From JAVBNW01 sp031551255 (GTDB lineage Bacteria > Bacillota > Clostridia > Christensenellales > UBA1750), in the NCBI GenBank assembly GCA_031551255.1, contig JAVBNW010000034.1:1-25480 (forward strand): 25,480 bases of DNA, given 5' to 3'. The notes below the pieces were generated by a model. The model searched no databases. It was not told where the DNA came from and worked only from the letters and a program-made list of their open reading frames with translations. Position 1 is the first letter of the stretch, and every line of letters begins with the position of its first letter. Of the stretch, positions 7,229 to 15,951 are shown piece after piece. The position numbers were made by a program, and so were the translations under genes.

Positions 7229-7912
7229 ATGAGTCAGACAAACAACCCCACGCGGCAAAAAATCTTGGCCGCTTCTCTGGCTCTGTTCGCGGCGGGCGGC
7301 TTTGAGGGCACGAGCGTCAACGCGATCACCCGCGCGGCGCAGGTGAATAAGGCCACAATCTACTATCATTTCGAAAGCAAGCAGGCGATTCTCGATTGCC
7401 TGATCGAAGATTTTTTGCAGGGCCTCGTCCACACGACGCTTTCTCTGGTCAAAGCCGGCGACGTCGGCGCGATGTACCGCTACGCGGCCCAGGATGCGAG
7501 GTTTCTCCCGCTCGACGCCGACAGTCTGGGGCGCATCTACAAATTTATGGACGATTACCTCGACCGGCTCTTTCTATTTTTTGAAGAACATAGAGACATT
7601 CTGCGCATCCTGTTTGCCGAGTCGCTCAAAGATGGAAACGGCCAGGAGTTGTTGTTTCGCTTAAGCGATATCGTCGCCTCCAGCCCCCAGGCGTACCGCG
7701 ACGCTTTTGAGCAAATGGGGATTCCAAAGCTCGATGCAAAGATGGCGGTTATCAAATTCTTCGGCGGCATTCTGCCACTAGCGTATTATTCCATCTGCCG
7801 CGAGGCCTGGCAGGCACGCTACGGCATGAGTGGCGACGAACTCAAGGCAGGCATGCGGGAACTGTTTAGAATCGAAGTCGGCGGTTATATGGGAGCTGAA
7901 GTACGCCCATAG
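7229..7912 (+). CDS. TetR/AcrR family repressor of the adjacent exporter
   Basis: This 227-residue regulator has the TetR N-terminal domain: RQKILAASLALFAAGGFEG, then the helix-turn-helix VNAITRAAQVNKATIYYHF with the family's YYHF ending, then SKQAILDCLI. The rest is an all-helical ligand-binding and dimerisation domain. Members bind a small molecule and release DNA. The gene leads a rightward operon with an ABC ATPase (17 bases to its start), an FtsX permease and a membrane-fusion protein, so it very probably responds to the exported compound. ATG 7229 is preferred; an in-frame TTG at 7205 lies inside the operator. The ribosome binding site is weak (GGGATGG), which suits a repressor made in small amounts. 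The divergent gene encodes a PadR regulator. Confidence 0.92.
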   Translation: MSQTNNPTRQKILAASLALFAAGGFEGTSVNAITRAAQVNKATIYYHFESKQAILDCLIEDFLQGLVHTTLSLVKAGDVGAMYRYAAQDARFLPLDADSLGRIYKFMDDYLDRLFLFFEEHRDILRILFAESLKDGNGQELLFRLSDIVASSPQAYRDAFEQMGIPKLDAKMAVIKFFGGILPLAYYSICREAWQARYGMSGDELKAGMRELFRIEVGGYMGAEVRP

Positions 7913-7928
7913 GCGGGGGGCATGGCGA

Positions 7929-8633
7929 ATGCGGGAAATGATTTGTGGCAGGCGGATCACCAAAGTGTATCAGACCGGCGAAGTGCGCGTGGAGGCGCTG
8001 CGCGGGCTGGACATCACGCTGTACGAAGGCGAGTTTGTCGTGATCCTAGGGCCTAGCGGCTCGGGCAAGTCGACTTTGCTCAACATCCTGGGCGGCATCG
8101 ACGCGGCGACGAGCGGCGAGGTACTCTTTGACGGCGCCGATCTTTCCGGCGCGCCGGAAAAGCTGCTCACGCGCTACCGCCGCCACGCGGTGGGCTTCGT
8201 GTTCCAATTCTACAACCTGATGCCCAACCTCACCGCGAGGGAAAACATCAAGCTCGCCACCGACATCGCCCCCAAGCCCTTTGGCGTGGATCAAATGCTC
8301 AAGGATATCGGGCTTGAAGACCGGGCGTCGCACTTTCCTTCCCAGCTTTCCGGCGGGCAGCAGCAGCGCATCGCCATCGCGCGCGCCGTGGCGAAAAACC
8401 CGCGCATGCTGCTGTGCGACGAGCCCACCGGCGCGCTGGATGTGACGACCGGCGTGCAAGTGCTCAAGGTGCTTCGGCATTTTAACCGCGAGTACGGTAA
8501 ATCCGTCGCGATCATCACGCACAATGCCGGCATCGCGCAGATGGCGGACCGGGTATTTACCATCAGGGATGGGGAGATCGCGCACACCCAGGTCAACCTC
8601 GATCCGGTAGAGCCGGACCAGGTCGTCTGGTAG
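7929..8633 (+). CDS. ABC transporter ATP-binding protein, MacB/LolD type
   Basis: This 234-residue ATPase energises export through the permease encoded next. All motifs are present: Walker A GPSGSGKST (residues 41-49), Q-loop Gln93 in VFQFYN, signature LSGGQQQR (140-147), Walker B MLLCDEPTGALD (160-171, catalytic Glu165) and the switch His198 in IITHN. Length and motif wording match the LolD/MacB/FtsE group, which pairs with FtsX-type permeases. I chose ATG 7929 because a GGGGGG run lies 9 bases upstream; ATG 7938 is possible. It follows the TetR gene by 16 bases and precedes the permease by 15, a tight operon. The substrate may be a peptide, an antibiotic or a lipid; the sequence does not say. 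Confidence 0.95.
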   Translation: MREMICGRRITKVYQTGEVRVEALRGLDITLYEGEFVVILGPSGSGKSTLLNILGGIDAATSGEVLFDGADLSGAPEKLLTRYRRHAVGFVFQFYNLMPNLTARENIKLATDIAPKPFGVDQMLKDIGLEDRASHFPSQLSGGQQQRIAIARAVAKNPRMLLCDEPTGALDVTTGVQVLKVLRHFNREYGKSVAIITHNAGIAQMADRVFTIRDGEIAHTQVNLDPVEPDQVVW

Positions 8634-8648
8634 GGCGGGGGCGAGCGG

Positions 8649-11027
8649 ATGAAGACCACGCTGTTGCTGAAAACCCTGCGCGATATGCGCTCGCACCTGG
8701 GTTCCTACATCGCCTGCGCCATGGTGATGGCGATCGGCGTGATGATGTACGCGTCGATGACCCAAGTCGTCGGCTCCATCCCCGCCGCCCAGCAGGCATT
8801 TTATCAGGAGTGCCGCTTCGGCGACGCGTTTGCGACGGTCAACTCCATGCCCTCCTCAAAAATTGCGCGTCTTGCAGCCCTGAAAGGCATCGCCCAGGTT
8901 TCCGGGCGGTTGGTGACCACCGCGCGCATCGTGGACGACAGCCGCTCGGGCAACGCCCAGCTGCGCCTGATCTCCTACGATCCTAAGGAGGCGCAAAGGC
9001 TCAACGACATTCTCGTCACATCCGGCGCCGCCCCTGCGGCGGGGAGCTATTCGGTGTGTCTAAGTGAAAACTTCTTGATAGCCAACCGCCTTGCACCGGG
9101 CGACACCATCGAGGTGGCGGTGCGCGGCCGGCGGGTGCCGCTGACGGTTCTTGGCAGCGTGCAGACACCGGAGTACATTTACGTAATGCCCGAAGGCAGC
9201 ATCATGCCGGACGACCTCAACTACGGCATCGCCTATGTTCCTGAGGATGTGTTTTCCAGCCTGCTCGGCCGCGAAGGCGAGGTAAACGACCTGTCGTTCC
9301 GCCTGGAGGAAGGCGCGACCTTTGAAGACGTTGAGCGGGCGATGAACGACGAACTGTCCCCTTATGGATTGATCACGCTGCTCGCGCGCAAAGATCAGCC
9401 CAGCCACGCTATGCTGGAAACCGAAATACAAAGCATGCGCGCGATGGTGGGTGTGGTTCCGGTCATCTTCTTGATGCTGGGCTCGCTGATTATGACGGTG
9501 GTCGTCAAGCGCATGATCGAGCAGCAGCACGAGCAGATCGGCCTGATGAAGGCCTACGGCTACACCAACCGCGAGGTATTGGGGCATTATTCTCTCTATG
9601 GGGTGGCCATCGGCCTGATGGCCTCGCTGATCGGCGGCCTGATGGGCGTGCTTGTGGCGGGCTACATGGCGGATCTTATGCGTACGTATTTTGTAATGCC
9701 CGGCATATCCGGCGCGTTCTCGCCGCAAAACGTGCTGTCCCTATCGGCGCTGGCGCTTGTTTTCGCGGTAGGCGCGAGCCTGTACGGCGCGCGCGGCGTG
9801 ATGAAGCTTCGGGCCGCAGAGGCGATGCGCCCCCCTGCCCCGCCCAGCGGCAGGCCGATTCTGCTGGAGCGCCTGAGCTTTTTGTGGAACGCGCTGCGCA
9901 GCATTACGCAGATGTCGCTGCGCAATCTGTTCAGGGCGCGCTCCCGATCGGTGATGACCTTGCTGGGCCTGACGGTGTGCTACGCGCTGTCCGCGGCGGT
10001 GTTCGCGTTCAGCCCAATGGTGGATTTCATGATGAACGAGAACTTTTCCATGGTGCAGCGCTACGATGTCAAAGTAGCTCTCAGTTCTATAACGGAAGCC
10101 CGCCGGCTGGAATCGACACTTAACAGGATGCAGGAGGTCGATAAGGTCGAGCCGGTGCTGGAACTCCCGTTGACCGTGCGCTCGGGCGATCGCTCCAAGG
10201 ATACGTCGGTGATGGCGATCCCCGCGGACAGCGCGCTGTTTTTGATGTTCGACGACAAGGATCGGCCGGTTTCGTTGCCTGGCGAGGGCATCGTCATCAC
10301 CTATCGCCTTGCCAAGGATTTGGGCGTTTCGATAGGCGACGAAGTGCTGCTGGACATTGCCTGGCCGGACAGAGAGATCCGCGCGCCCGTCGCGGCGCTG
10401 TGCGAGCAGTATACGACCAACTACGTCGTGTGCGAAAACGAATTCCTAGCCCGGGCCATGCGCGTAAGCCCGCTGGCCACCGGCGCGATGATCAGAACAT
10501 TAGGCGAACGGGAAGCGGCGGTTGCCGGCCTTACCCAAAGGCTTGAAGAGGCGGAAAACGTCTCGTCGATCCTGAATGTAGAGCAAGTGAAAAAGAGCAT
10601 GAACGATTTGATTCAGACCTCCATGAGCATGCTGTACGCGATGGCGATGATGGCGGTATTCGCAGGCTTTGCCATCGTATATAATGCCAGCACCGTCATC
10701 CTTTCCGAGCGCACGCGGGAGCTTGCGTCCATGCGCATCCTCGGCTTTTCGCTGGGAGAGACGGTCAGGGTGGTGTCCTACGAGCAGTTGGTGCTGTGCG
10801 TGGCGGGCATATTGCTGGGCATTCCGCTGGCGGGGTACATTATGCAGGCGCTCGCGCAGATGGTCGCAGAAATGGCCGATCAGTTTGCCATTCCCGCGCG
10901 GGTGCCGGTAAGCTCTCACGTAACGGCCGCGCTGTCGATCTTGGGGGCCTGGCTCGCGGCGGTGGGCGTAACCGCGCGCAAGGTGCGCCGCATGCCCATG
11001 GCGGATGTGCTCAAGGCACGGGAATAG
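8649..11027 (+). CDS. FtsX/MacB-like ABC transporter permease, two-repeat form
   Basis: The 792-residue membrane protein has two FtsX units. Unit one has a membrane segment near residues 18-40 (YIACAMVMAIGVMMYASM), a large extracytoplasmic domain (about 40-260) and three membrane segments between about 270 and 385. Unit two repeats this: a segment near 435-455, an external domain (about 455-650) and three segments between about 655 and 780. After the seventh segment comes the cytoplasmic coupling motif SERTRELASMRILGFS. The MacB-like mechanism transmits ATP-driven motion to the external domains rather than carrying substrate through the bilayer. It forms the transporter with the preceding ATPase and probably with the following membrane-fusion protein. 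The long two-repeat form is common in Gram-positive lipoprotein or peptide exporters. No frameshift or gap is visible. Confidence 0.92.
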   Translation: MKTTLLLKTLRDMRSHLGSYIACAMVMAIGVMMYASMTQVVGSIPAAQQAFYQECRFGDAFATVNSMPSSKIARLAALKGIAQVSGRLVTTARIVDDSRSGNAQLRLISYDPKEAQRLNDILVTSGAAPAAGSYSVCLSENFLIANRLAPGDTIEVAVRGRRVPLTVLGSVQTPEYIYVMPEGSIMPDDLNYGIAYVPEDVFSSLLGREGEVNDLSFRLEEGATFEDVERAMNDELSPYGLITLLARKDQPSHAMLETEIQSMRAMVGVVPVIFLMLGSLIMTVVVKRMIEQQHEQIGLMKAYGYTNREVLGHYSLYGVAIGLMASLIGGLMGVLVAGYMADLMRTYFVMPGISGAFSPQNVLSLSALALVFAVGASLYGARGVMKLRAAEAMRPPAPPSGRPILLERLSFLWNALRSITQMSLRNLFRARSRSVMTLLGLTVCYALSAAVFAFSPMVDFMMNENFSMVQRYDVKVALSSITEARRLESTLNRMQEVDKVEPVLELPLTVRSGDRSKDTSVMAIPADSALFLMFDDKDRPVSLPGEGIVITYRLAKDLGVSIGDEVLLDIAWPDREIRAPVAALCEQYTTNYVVCENEFLARAMRVSPLATGAMIRTLGEREAAVAGLTQRLEEAENVSSILNVEQVKKSMNDLIQTSMSMLYAMAMMAVFAGFAIVYNASTVILSERTRELASMRILGFSLGETVRVVSYEQLVLCVAGILLGIPLAGYIMQALAQMVAEMADQFAIPARVPVSSHVTAALSILGAWLAAVGVTARKVRRMPMADVLKARE

Positions 11028-11121
11028 GGACGCGCCGCCTTACCAAGGAACTTGGCAGATGGGCGGGAAAGACCCGGCGAAAGCAAATTGCAACTTAATC
11101 GGGACGCGGGGGAGGATGAAC

Positions 11122-12888
11122 ATGCGCAAGCTGCTCGGAAACAAAAAGGTACGGTTTTTACTTATCGCCGTCGCCACGGTGCTTGCCGTCGCCGCGGGGG
11201 TGCTGTATGCGAGCGGTCCTAAGCCGGTCGAGGCATTTGCCGTAAGCGAGCAGGAGCTTATAGAGACGTTCTCGGAGGATGGCGCCGTCCGCGCCCAATC
11301 CCGCGAGGTCGTCAGCACAGGCATACCCGGCAGGCTCGCCGCGGTGTACGTGGGCGAGGGCCAACAGGTAAAAAAGGGCGATAAGCTCTTCGCGATTGAT
11401 TCCTCCGATCTTTTGGCGGAGCAGAGCCTGCTGCTCGCGGAAAAAGAAAGCATTCTCGCCTCATGGGAACAGGCGCGGGATCAGGTAGAGCTTCAGATCG
11501 CGGCGATCGAAGCGCAGCGCGCCGGCGTGCGCTCCGCGGATATTTCTGGGCTTTTAGGGTCGCAAATCGCGCTTCTGGATAACTCGCTCAACCCTTTAAT
11601 GCCGGATTCGGTCGCCTTTGCCTTTGAGCAGATGCTTTCCATGACGCAGACCCGCATGCGCTACATCGACGCGCAAATCGCCAGGGCCTCCGACCAAACG
11701 CCCGCCGAGGTGCAGGCCATCGAGGGGCAGCTGGAGGCCGCGCGCTCCCAGAACGCGTCCATCAAAAACCAACAGAGCCAGTACGATGAGCAAAAGCAGG
11801 CGCAAATCGCAGAACTCGCCGCCAAGCGCGACGCGGCGGCCGACGCGGCCACGCAGCAATCCTACCAGGATATGATCGACCAGCTCAGGGGCGGCGGAGT
11901 GGATTCGTCCTACAGTTCCATGCAGGATGTGGTCGAATCCCAAATCACCCGGCTGGAGCGCGACCTTCGCAACGCGAAAAACGCCGTGCCGCAGACCGTC
12001 GACGCGCTCACTACGCAGCGCCTCGCCCTTCACAGCGAACAGCAGACGCTAACGGAGCAATATAGCCAATACCGCCAAAGCGCGAAATCGCAGATCCTCG
12101 CCCTGACCGCCCAACAAGAGCAGAGCGCCGCCGCGCTGAGCGCCGAGCGTGATGTGCGGGGTAAGCTGAACCTCCAGATCGACCTGCTCCGCGAATCCGC
12201 ACAGCAAAATTCCGGCACGGCCAAATACTACGCGGCGCAACTGACCCGCGTCGAAGCGAGCCTCGCCGACTCGGCCCGGCGGCTCGCGCTGGCGGAGGTT
12301 ACCGCGCCGATCGACGGCATCGTGGGGGCAATCGGCATAATGCAGGGAGAATACCTACCGGCGGGCGCAAAGCTTACAGAGGTATCCGACCCCGGCACTT
12401 TGCTGGTGGAGTGCATGCTGCTCACCGACGACGCGGACAGCGTCTCCACCGGCGAGCCTGTCGCCATCGTATGGGAGCGACGCAGCGGCGACGCGCAGTA
12501 CGAGGGTACGCTCAAGGAGATTTCCTCCGTCGCCGTCGGCTCCATCTCGTCCGTAGGGCTGAGCGAGCAGCGGGTCAAGCTGCTGATCGAACCTGGGTTT
12601 TCAGGCAGCGACACCTACCCCAAAGACGGCTATCAGGTTCGCGTCCGGTTTACGACGGCTAAACAGACTGCGCTGGCCGTGCCGCGCAGCGCCATCGTAA
12701 AGACCGATTCCGGCGATGCGGTCTATGTAATGCGCGAGGGGAAGGCGCATCTTGCGCACATCACCACCGGCATGGAGGCGGGAGATTCCGTGGCGGTGCT
12801 CGGCGGCCTTTCGCCCCGCGATACGGTGGTGCGCGACCCCGCGGGCGCGGGCATCGGCGAGGGCGACAACGTCAAAGCGCAGAACTAG
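11122..12888 (+). CDS. HlyD/MacA-like membrane-fusion protein with a very long coiled-coil hairpin
   Basis: The 588-residue adaptor has one N-terminal membrane anchor (about residues 9-29, FLLIAVATVLAVAAGVLY). A first half-lipoyl motif follows (GRLAAVYVGEGQQVKKGDKL). Next is a Gln/Ala/Glu-rich helical hairpin of roughly 295 residues (about 92-388), then the second half-lipoyl motif (TAPIDGIVGAIGIMQGEYL) and beta-barrel and membrane-proximal domains (VRFTTAKQTALAVPRSAIV). It would link the MacB-like permease to the cell envelope. Start ATG 11122 has GGGGGAGG six bases upstream; the ATG at 11116 touches that element. The gene is 94 bases after the permease. A hairpin of this length is well above that of typical MacA proteins. 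In an organism without an outer membrane its tip would reach into the wall. Confidence 0.9.
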   Translation: MRKLLGNKKVRFLLIAVATVLAVAAGVLYASGPKPVEAFAVSEQELIETFSEDGAVRAQSREVVSTGIPGRLAAVYVGEGQQVKKGDKLFAIDSSDLLAEQSLLLAEKESILASWEQARDQVELQIAAIEAQRAGVRSADISGLLGSQIALLDNSLNPLMPDSVAFAFEQMLSMTQTRMRYIDAQIARASDQTPAEVQAIEGQLEAARSQNASIKNQQSQYDEQKQAQIAELAAKRDAAADAATQQSYQDMIDQLRGGGVDSSYSSMQDVVESQITRLERDLRNAKNAVPQTVDALTTQRLALHSEQQTLTEQYSQYRQSAKSQILALTAQQEQSAAALSAERDVRGKLNLQIDLLRESAQQNSGTAKYYAAQLTRVEASLADSARRLALAEVTAPIDGIVGAIGIMQGEYLPAGAKLTEVSDPGTLLVECMLLTDDADSVSTGEPVAIVWERRSGDAQYEGTLKEISSVAVGSISSVGLSEQRVKLLIEPGFSGSDTYPKDGYQVRVRFTTAKQTALAVPRSAIVKTDSGDAVYVMREGKAHLAHITTGMEAGDSVAVLGGLSPRDTVVRDPAGAGIGEGDNVKAQN

Positions 12889-12945
12889 CTTTGTTGGGAT
12901 GTCGAGCGCGAGTATCGACAGACCGCTTGCTTGTTGGAAAATAAA

Positions 12946-12978
12946 GACGCCGCGCAAGTATGCAACGCTTGCGCGGCG
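12946..12978 (-). terminator. Terminator of the esterase gene
   Basis: CGCCGCGCAAG (12948-12958) pairs perfectly with CTTGCGCGGCG (12968-12978) around a 9-base loop. On the minus strand the stem is followed by TCTTTATTTT, so it ends leftward transcription; rightward it has no T run. Confidence 0.75.
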
Positions 12979-13008
12979 ATCGACGCAATGAACGCTTGTC
13001 AGCGGATG

Positions 13009-13764
13009 CTATAATATCTTTTCTAAATCGTGTTCGACACCAACGAATTTTTTGTATTCATGTGGTATGTCTAACGAACACAAATACAAATGCATAATCT
13101 CATTGTCGCAAAACAATATGTCGGCCGTCCCTATGTGAATATCAATATGCAAATTCATGCATATTTTGCTGGTTTTCCGGCGCACCAAGCGCAATATATT
13201 GTTTTCCTCTAAATATCGTTCTTCACGCATCATTTTTTCGTATAACTCGATCGCCATTTCAGGAGGTTGTCCCACTCCACAATAGTCCTTATGGTATTGG
13301 TGGTGATACGTACCGGCGTAAGCGGTAACAGAACCGAATAGTTCCGAATATGTAACGGCGGAATGAAACGCCATTGCGCCACCCATCGAAAAACCCGACA
13401 ACATCCTATTTTCACGGGTTGCATTTGTTCTGTATTGCCCGTCGATGTAAGGAATCAATTCTTTAATAAGGATTGATTCAATCTGCAATAAAGCATCGAA
13501 ATACTCGTTTTCCGAAGAAATTGCATTCATGAAAACAGTAATAGCCCGTCTGTTTGTATAAACCTTTTCAATTGCCCATATTTCTGACGATTCGTTGCCC
13601 TGCCAACCATGGATATGATACGCAACTGGATATCTTTCTTCGTTTTTAGAATAATCGGACGGTAGATAAATGTTATAGCCAATTTCGCGGTTTAATATAT
13701 GACTGTAAAATGTTTCATGCGTCATGTTTTCCGGTAATTTTGTTGGTGGATTTATATACTTCAT
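13009..13764 (-). CDS. Esterase family protein (alpha/beta hydrolase, esterase D-like)
   Basis: This 251-residue enzyme resembles the putative-esterase family. It has an N-terminal strand region (HILNREIGYNIYLPSDY), the oxyanion YHIHGWQG, and the nucleophile elbow SGFSMGGAMAF with Ser126. A C-terminal His245 lies in GVEHDLEK, and the acid is probably Asp215 or Asp220 in GTADILFCDN. Family members cleave ester side groups of carbohydrates or acyl esters. No signal peptide is seen, so it should act in the cytoplasm. The protein ends only six residues after the catalytic His, a little shorter than usual. GGGGAATG lies upstream of the start. The gene is clearly more AT-rich than the exporter operon beside it and has its own promoter and terminator, suggesting separate acquisition. 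It converges on the membrane-fusion gene. Confidence 0.85.
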   Translation of the reverse strand: MKYINPPTKLPENMTHETFYSHILNREIGYNIYLPSDYSKNEERYPVAYHIHGWQGNESSEIWAIEKVYTNRRAITVFMNAISSENEYFDALLQIESILIKELIPYIDGQYRTNATRENRMLSGFSMGGAMAFHSAVTYSELFGSVTAYAGTYHHQYHKDYCGVGQPPEMAIELYEKMMREERYLEENNILRLVRRKTSKICMNLHIDIHIGTADILFCDNEIMHLYLCSLDIPHEYKKFVGVEHDLEKIL

Positions 13765-13824
13765 TGCGCTTTCATTCCCCTTGCCTACGATAATACTCCA
13801 GGCCGCCCGAACTTCTTCAAAATA

Positions 13825-13852
13825 AGTATACCATGGAAAGCAACTCCGTCAA
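13825..13852 (-). promoter_or_regulatory. Promoter of the esterase gene
   Basis: On the minus strand TTGACG (13852-13847), 16 bases, then TATACT (13830-13825). The predicted leader to the ATG at 13764 is about 54 bases. Confidence 0.6.
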
Positions 13853-13955
13853 AATGAATATTGAACCCTACCTTGTGCCGACTCGGACATCCATTCCCCC
13901 GCCCATCGGGACACAAAATGGCGCTATCGCGCCATATACGCCGCACCGCGATTCG

Positions 13956-13984
13956 TTGACGGCTCATTTATAGAATGCTATACT
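13956..13984 (+). promoter_or_regulatory. Promoter of the cobalamin-riboswitch transcript
   Basis: TTGACG at 13956-13961 and TATACT at 13979-13984 are separated by 17 bases. The predicted start near 13991 lies just before the riboswitch. Confidence 0.7.
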
Positions 13985-13997
13985 TGAGATCAATTGA

Positions 13998-14222
13998 ATA
14001 TAAGGAAACGGGTTATGGAAGCTGGGTGCAAATCCCACACAAGGCCGTTGCTGTAATTTGCCGATGCTCTGGCACATGCCACTGGAAAAGATTCCGGGAA
14101 GGCGCCAAGGGTTGCGTCCGAAGAGGATGCGGGGCGATGAGTCAGAATACTTGCCCGTCTCCCGCCGCGCGGATCGCGCGACATGCACCCCCTGCGGACT
14201 TCCGGGGATGTGACTGCAAAGC
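13998..14222 (+). ncRNA. Cobalamin (adenosylcobalamin) riboswitch
   Basis: The leader contains the conserved cobalamin aptamer blocks in order: AAACGGG, then GGGTGCAAATCCCACAC, CCGTTGCTGTAA, GCCACTGG, CCGGGAAGGCG, and the B12-box-like GATGAGTCAGAATACTTGCC at about 14136-14155. A possible anti-terminator or sequestering arm lies in 14180-14215. A rho-independent terminator follows, so bound cofactor would be expected to stop transcription before the adenosyltransferase gene. The identification rests on these motifs; no folding was computed. Confidence 0.88.
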
Positions 14223-14258
14223 ATAGATATGTTTCTATGAGCTATGTTTTGTGAAGTG

Positions 14259-14292
14259 GACGTCTGCAGTTTATGCAGGCGTTCTATTTTTC
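14259..14292 (+). terminator. Riboswitch-linked terminator
   Basis: The hairpin GACGTCTGCA / TGCAGGCGTTC around GTTTA is followed by TATTTTT. It lies between the aptamer and the first gene, as expected for the expression platform of a transcription-attenuating riboswitch. Confidence 0.75.
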
Positions 14293-14355
14293 TGTGCCGA
14301 CAGGCTGTAAGAAAACCTTATTATCCGCGAATCATTTGTATGATGGAGGAAAAGT

Positions 14356-14889
14356 ATGAAAGAGAAAAAAGGGTTGATTCACTATTATTATGGGTACGGA
14401 AAGGGCAAGACCACGGCCGCATTCGGCCTGGCGGCGCGCGCGCTGGGGCGCGGAATGCGGGTGGTCGCGGTGCAATTCCTTAAATCCGAGCCGAGCGGCG
14501 AGGTGGATTTTTTCGCAAACATAGAGGGCATGACAATTCTGCGCGGCAAGGCCGGAGGCAAGTTCGCCTTTCAGATGAACGAAGAGGAAAAGCGGCAAAC
14601 ACTTGCGATTCACGCCGGACACTTTGACGAAGCGCTTAAGGCCGTGGCGGCGGGGCAATGCGATTTGCTAATCCTTGACGAGGTATCCGATGCGATAAAG
14701 CTTGGGCTGATGGGCGAGGAAAAACTGTTCGATTTTCTGCGAAATAAGCCGGATACCCTCGAAGTGGTAATGACGGGCCATGACGCCATCCCAGATTTTA
14801 TCGCCCTCGCCGACTACGCCACCGAAATGCGCAAGGAAAAGCACCCATACGACCGCGGCATCGCAGCCCGGACGGGGATTGAGAAGTAG
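14356..14889 (+). CDS. cobO: Corrinoid adenosyltransferase, CobO/BtuR family
   Basis: This 177-residue cytoplasmic enzyme transfers the adenosyl group of ATP to the cobalt of a cob(I)alamin or cobyrinate derivative, giving the coenzyme form. Seen in the sequence: the P-loop GYGKGKTT at residues 13-20, VVAVQFLK near 37-43, the Walker-B-like LILDEV at 105-110, and the typical ending TGHDAIPDFIALADY then KEKHPYDRGIAARTGIE. Length is normal for the family. GGAGGA at 14345-14350 sets the start. It is the first gene behind the cobalamin riboswitch, so it should be made when the coenzyme is scarce. A methyltransferase-like gene follows after 48 bases, probably in the same transcript. Confidence 0.93.
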   Translation: MKEKKGLIHYYYGYGKGKTTAAFGLAARALGRGMRVVAVQFLKSEPSGEVDFFANIEGMTILRGKAGGKFAFQMNEEEKRQTLAIHAGHFDEALKAVAAGQCDLLILDEVSDAIKLGLMGEEKLFDFLRNKPDTLEVVMTGHDAIPDFIALADYATEMRKEKHPYDRGIAARTGIEK

Positions 14890-14937
14890 GCATCCCTGAA
14901 ACGGTTGTGCAAAAGACCCACCGAAAAGAGGATGAGT

Positions 14938-15951
14938 ATGAACGGCTATCAGCGAACCGTGGCCTTTGTTAACTCAGAGGCGGTCGACCGGCCGCCCTTT
15001 ATGCCCTTGGTCATCGATTGGGCCGCAAAGCAATATGGCGCGGAATATTTTGCGTTCGTGGGCAATCCCGCGCTTCGCGCCGACGTACACTTAGAGATCG
15101 CAAATCGATATGATATCGACTGCATCTTGCCGGATGCGGATTTTTACGAGCAGCTCGCCGACTTCGGCATGGCGCTGACCGTGCAAAACGGTCGCTACAG
15201 CGGAAAGACCTTTTTGCATAATCCGCGGCGCGATGCCGCAAACCTCTCCCCGCCAAGCAGAAAAAAAGGCACGCGCATGGGCAACCGACTCGAAGCGCTT
15301 AGGCGCATTGCAGATGCGGTAAAGGGCGAAAAATACATCTTCGGCATCTGCGTCGGCCCTTTTACCGAATATTGCAATGCCCGCGGCGTGCAGGCTGCCA
15401 TGATGGATATGTTGCAGGACGAGGAAGCGGCCATGGCCTGCGTAAACCGTTTTCACGACAACGGCATGGACTTTCTGAACGCGCAATTGGAGTGCGGCGC
15501 CGACGGCATCCAGATCGTCGAACCTTGCTGTTCCCTGATTGCGCCCGCGCTGTACGCCCGGTTGATTCAGCCGCTGCACGCGCAGATGGTAGCGTCCGTT
15601 CAGAAAGGCGGCGGCTTCGCGCGCCTGCACATTTGCGGCGATACCAACCGGCTGCTCCCCCACATCTTGGCGACGGGAAGCCGCATTGTGGATGTGGACG
15701 CCGCAGTTTGCATGGACAAGGCCGCCCGGCTGCTCTCCCCCGGGCAGGTGCTGTGCGGCAACCTCGATCCCGTGAGCGTCGTGGCGGAAGGTACGCCCCA
15801 GCGCATCGCCCAGGCGGTTCAGGATGTTAACAGGCTCACACACGCAAGGGCGATCATTTCAGGCGGCTGCGACATCCCGGCCGAAACGAGCGCCGCCAAC
15901 ATGCGGGCGTTCCACGATGCCTGCGCGGCACTTATCATGCGGGAAGGCTAA
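14938..15951 (+). CDS. Uroporphyrinogen decarboxylase-fold protein, corrinoid methyltransferase-like (MtaA/CmuA type)
   Basis: The 337-residue protein has the URO-D barrel fold pattern and fits the methyltransferase branch better than the haem enzyme. It carries HIC at residues 231-233 (LHICGDTNR) and a third cysteine, Cys311, in SGGCDIP. The His-x-Cys...Cys set is the zinc site that activates a thiol in MtaA/MtbA-type methylcobamide:thiol methyltransferases. Other family blocks are GPFTEYCNARG, DGIQIVEPC and GNLDPV. The likely reaction moves a methyl group from a corrinoid protein to a thiol acceptor; the acceptor is unknown. Start ATG 14938 has AAGAGG six bases upstream; ATG 14932 abuts that element. 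Position after cobO and a cobalamin riboswitch supports corrinoid use. No corrinoid-binding protein gene is in the window. Confidence 0.82.
   Translation: MNGYQRTVAFVNSEAVDRPPFMPLVIDWAAKQYGAEYFAFVGNPALRADVHLEIANRYDIDCILPDADFYEQLADFGMALTVQNGRYSGKTFLHNPRRDAANLSPPSRKKGTRMGNRLEALRRIADAVKGEKYIFGICVGPFTEYCNARGVQAAMMDMLQDEEAAMACVNRFHDNGMDFLNAQLECGADGIQIVEPCCSLIAPALYARLIQPLHAQMVASVQKGGGFARLHICGDTNRLLPHILATGSRIVDVDAAVCMDKAARLLSPGQVLCGNLDPVSVVAEGTPQRIAQAVQDVNRLTHARAIISGGCDIPAETSAANMRAFHDACAALIMREG

Noticed and set aside
13930..13955. Idea that the sequence before the riboswitch promoter encodes a short leader protein
   Set aside because: No start with a ribosome binding site; it lies upstream of the predicted transcription start.
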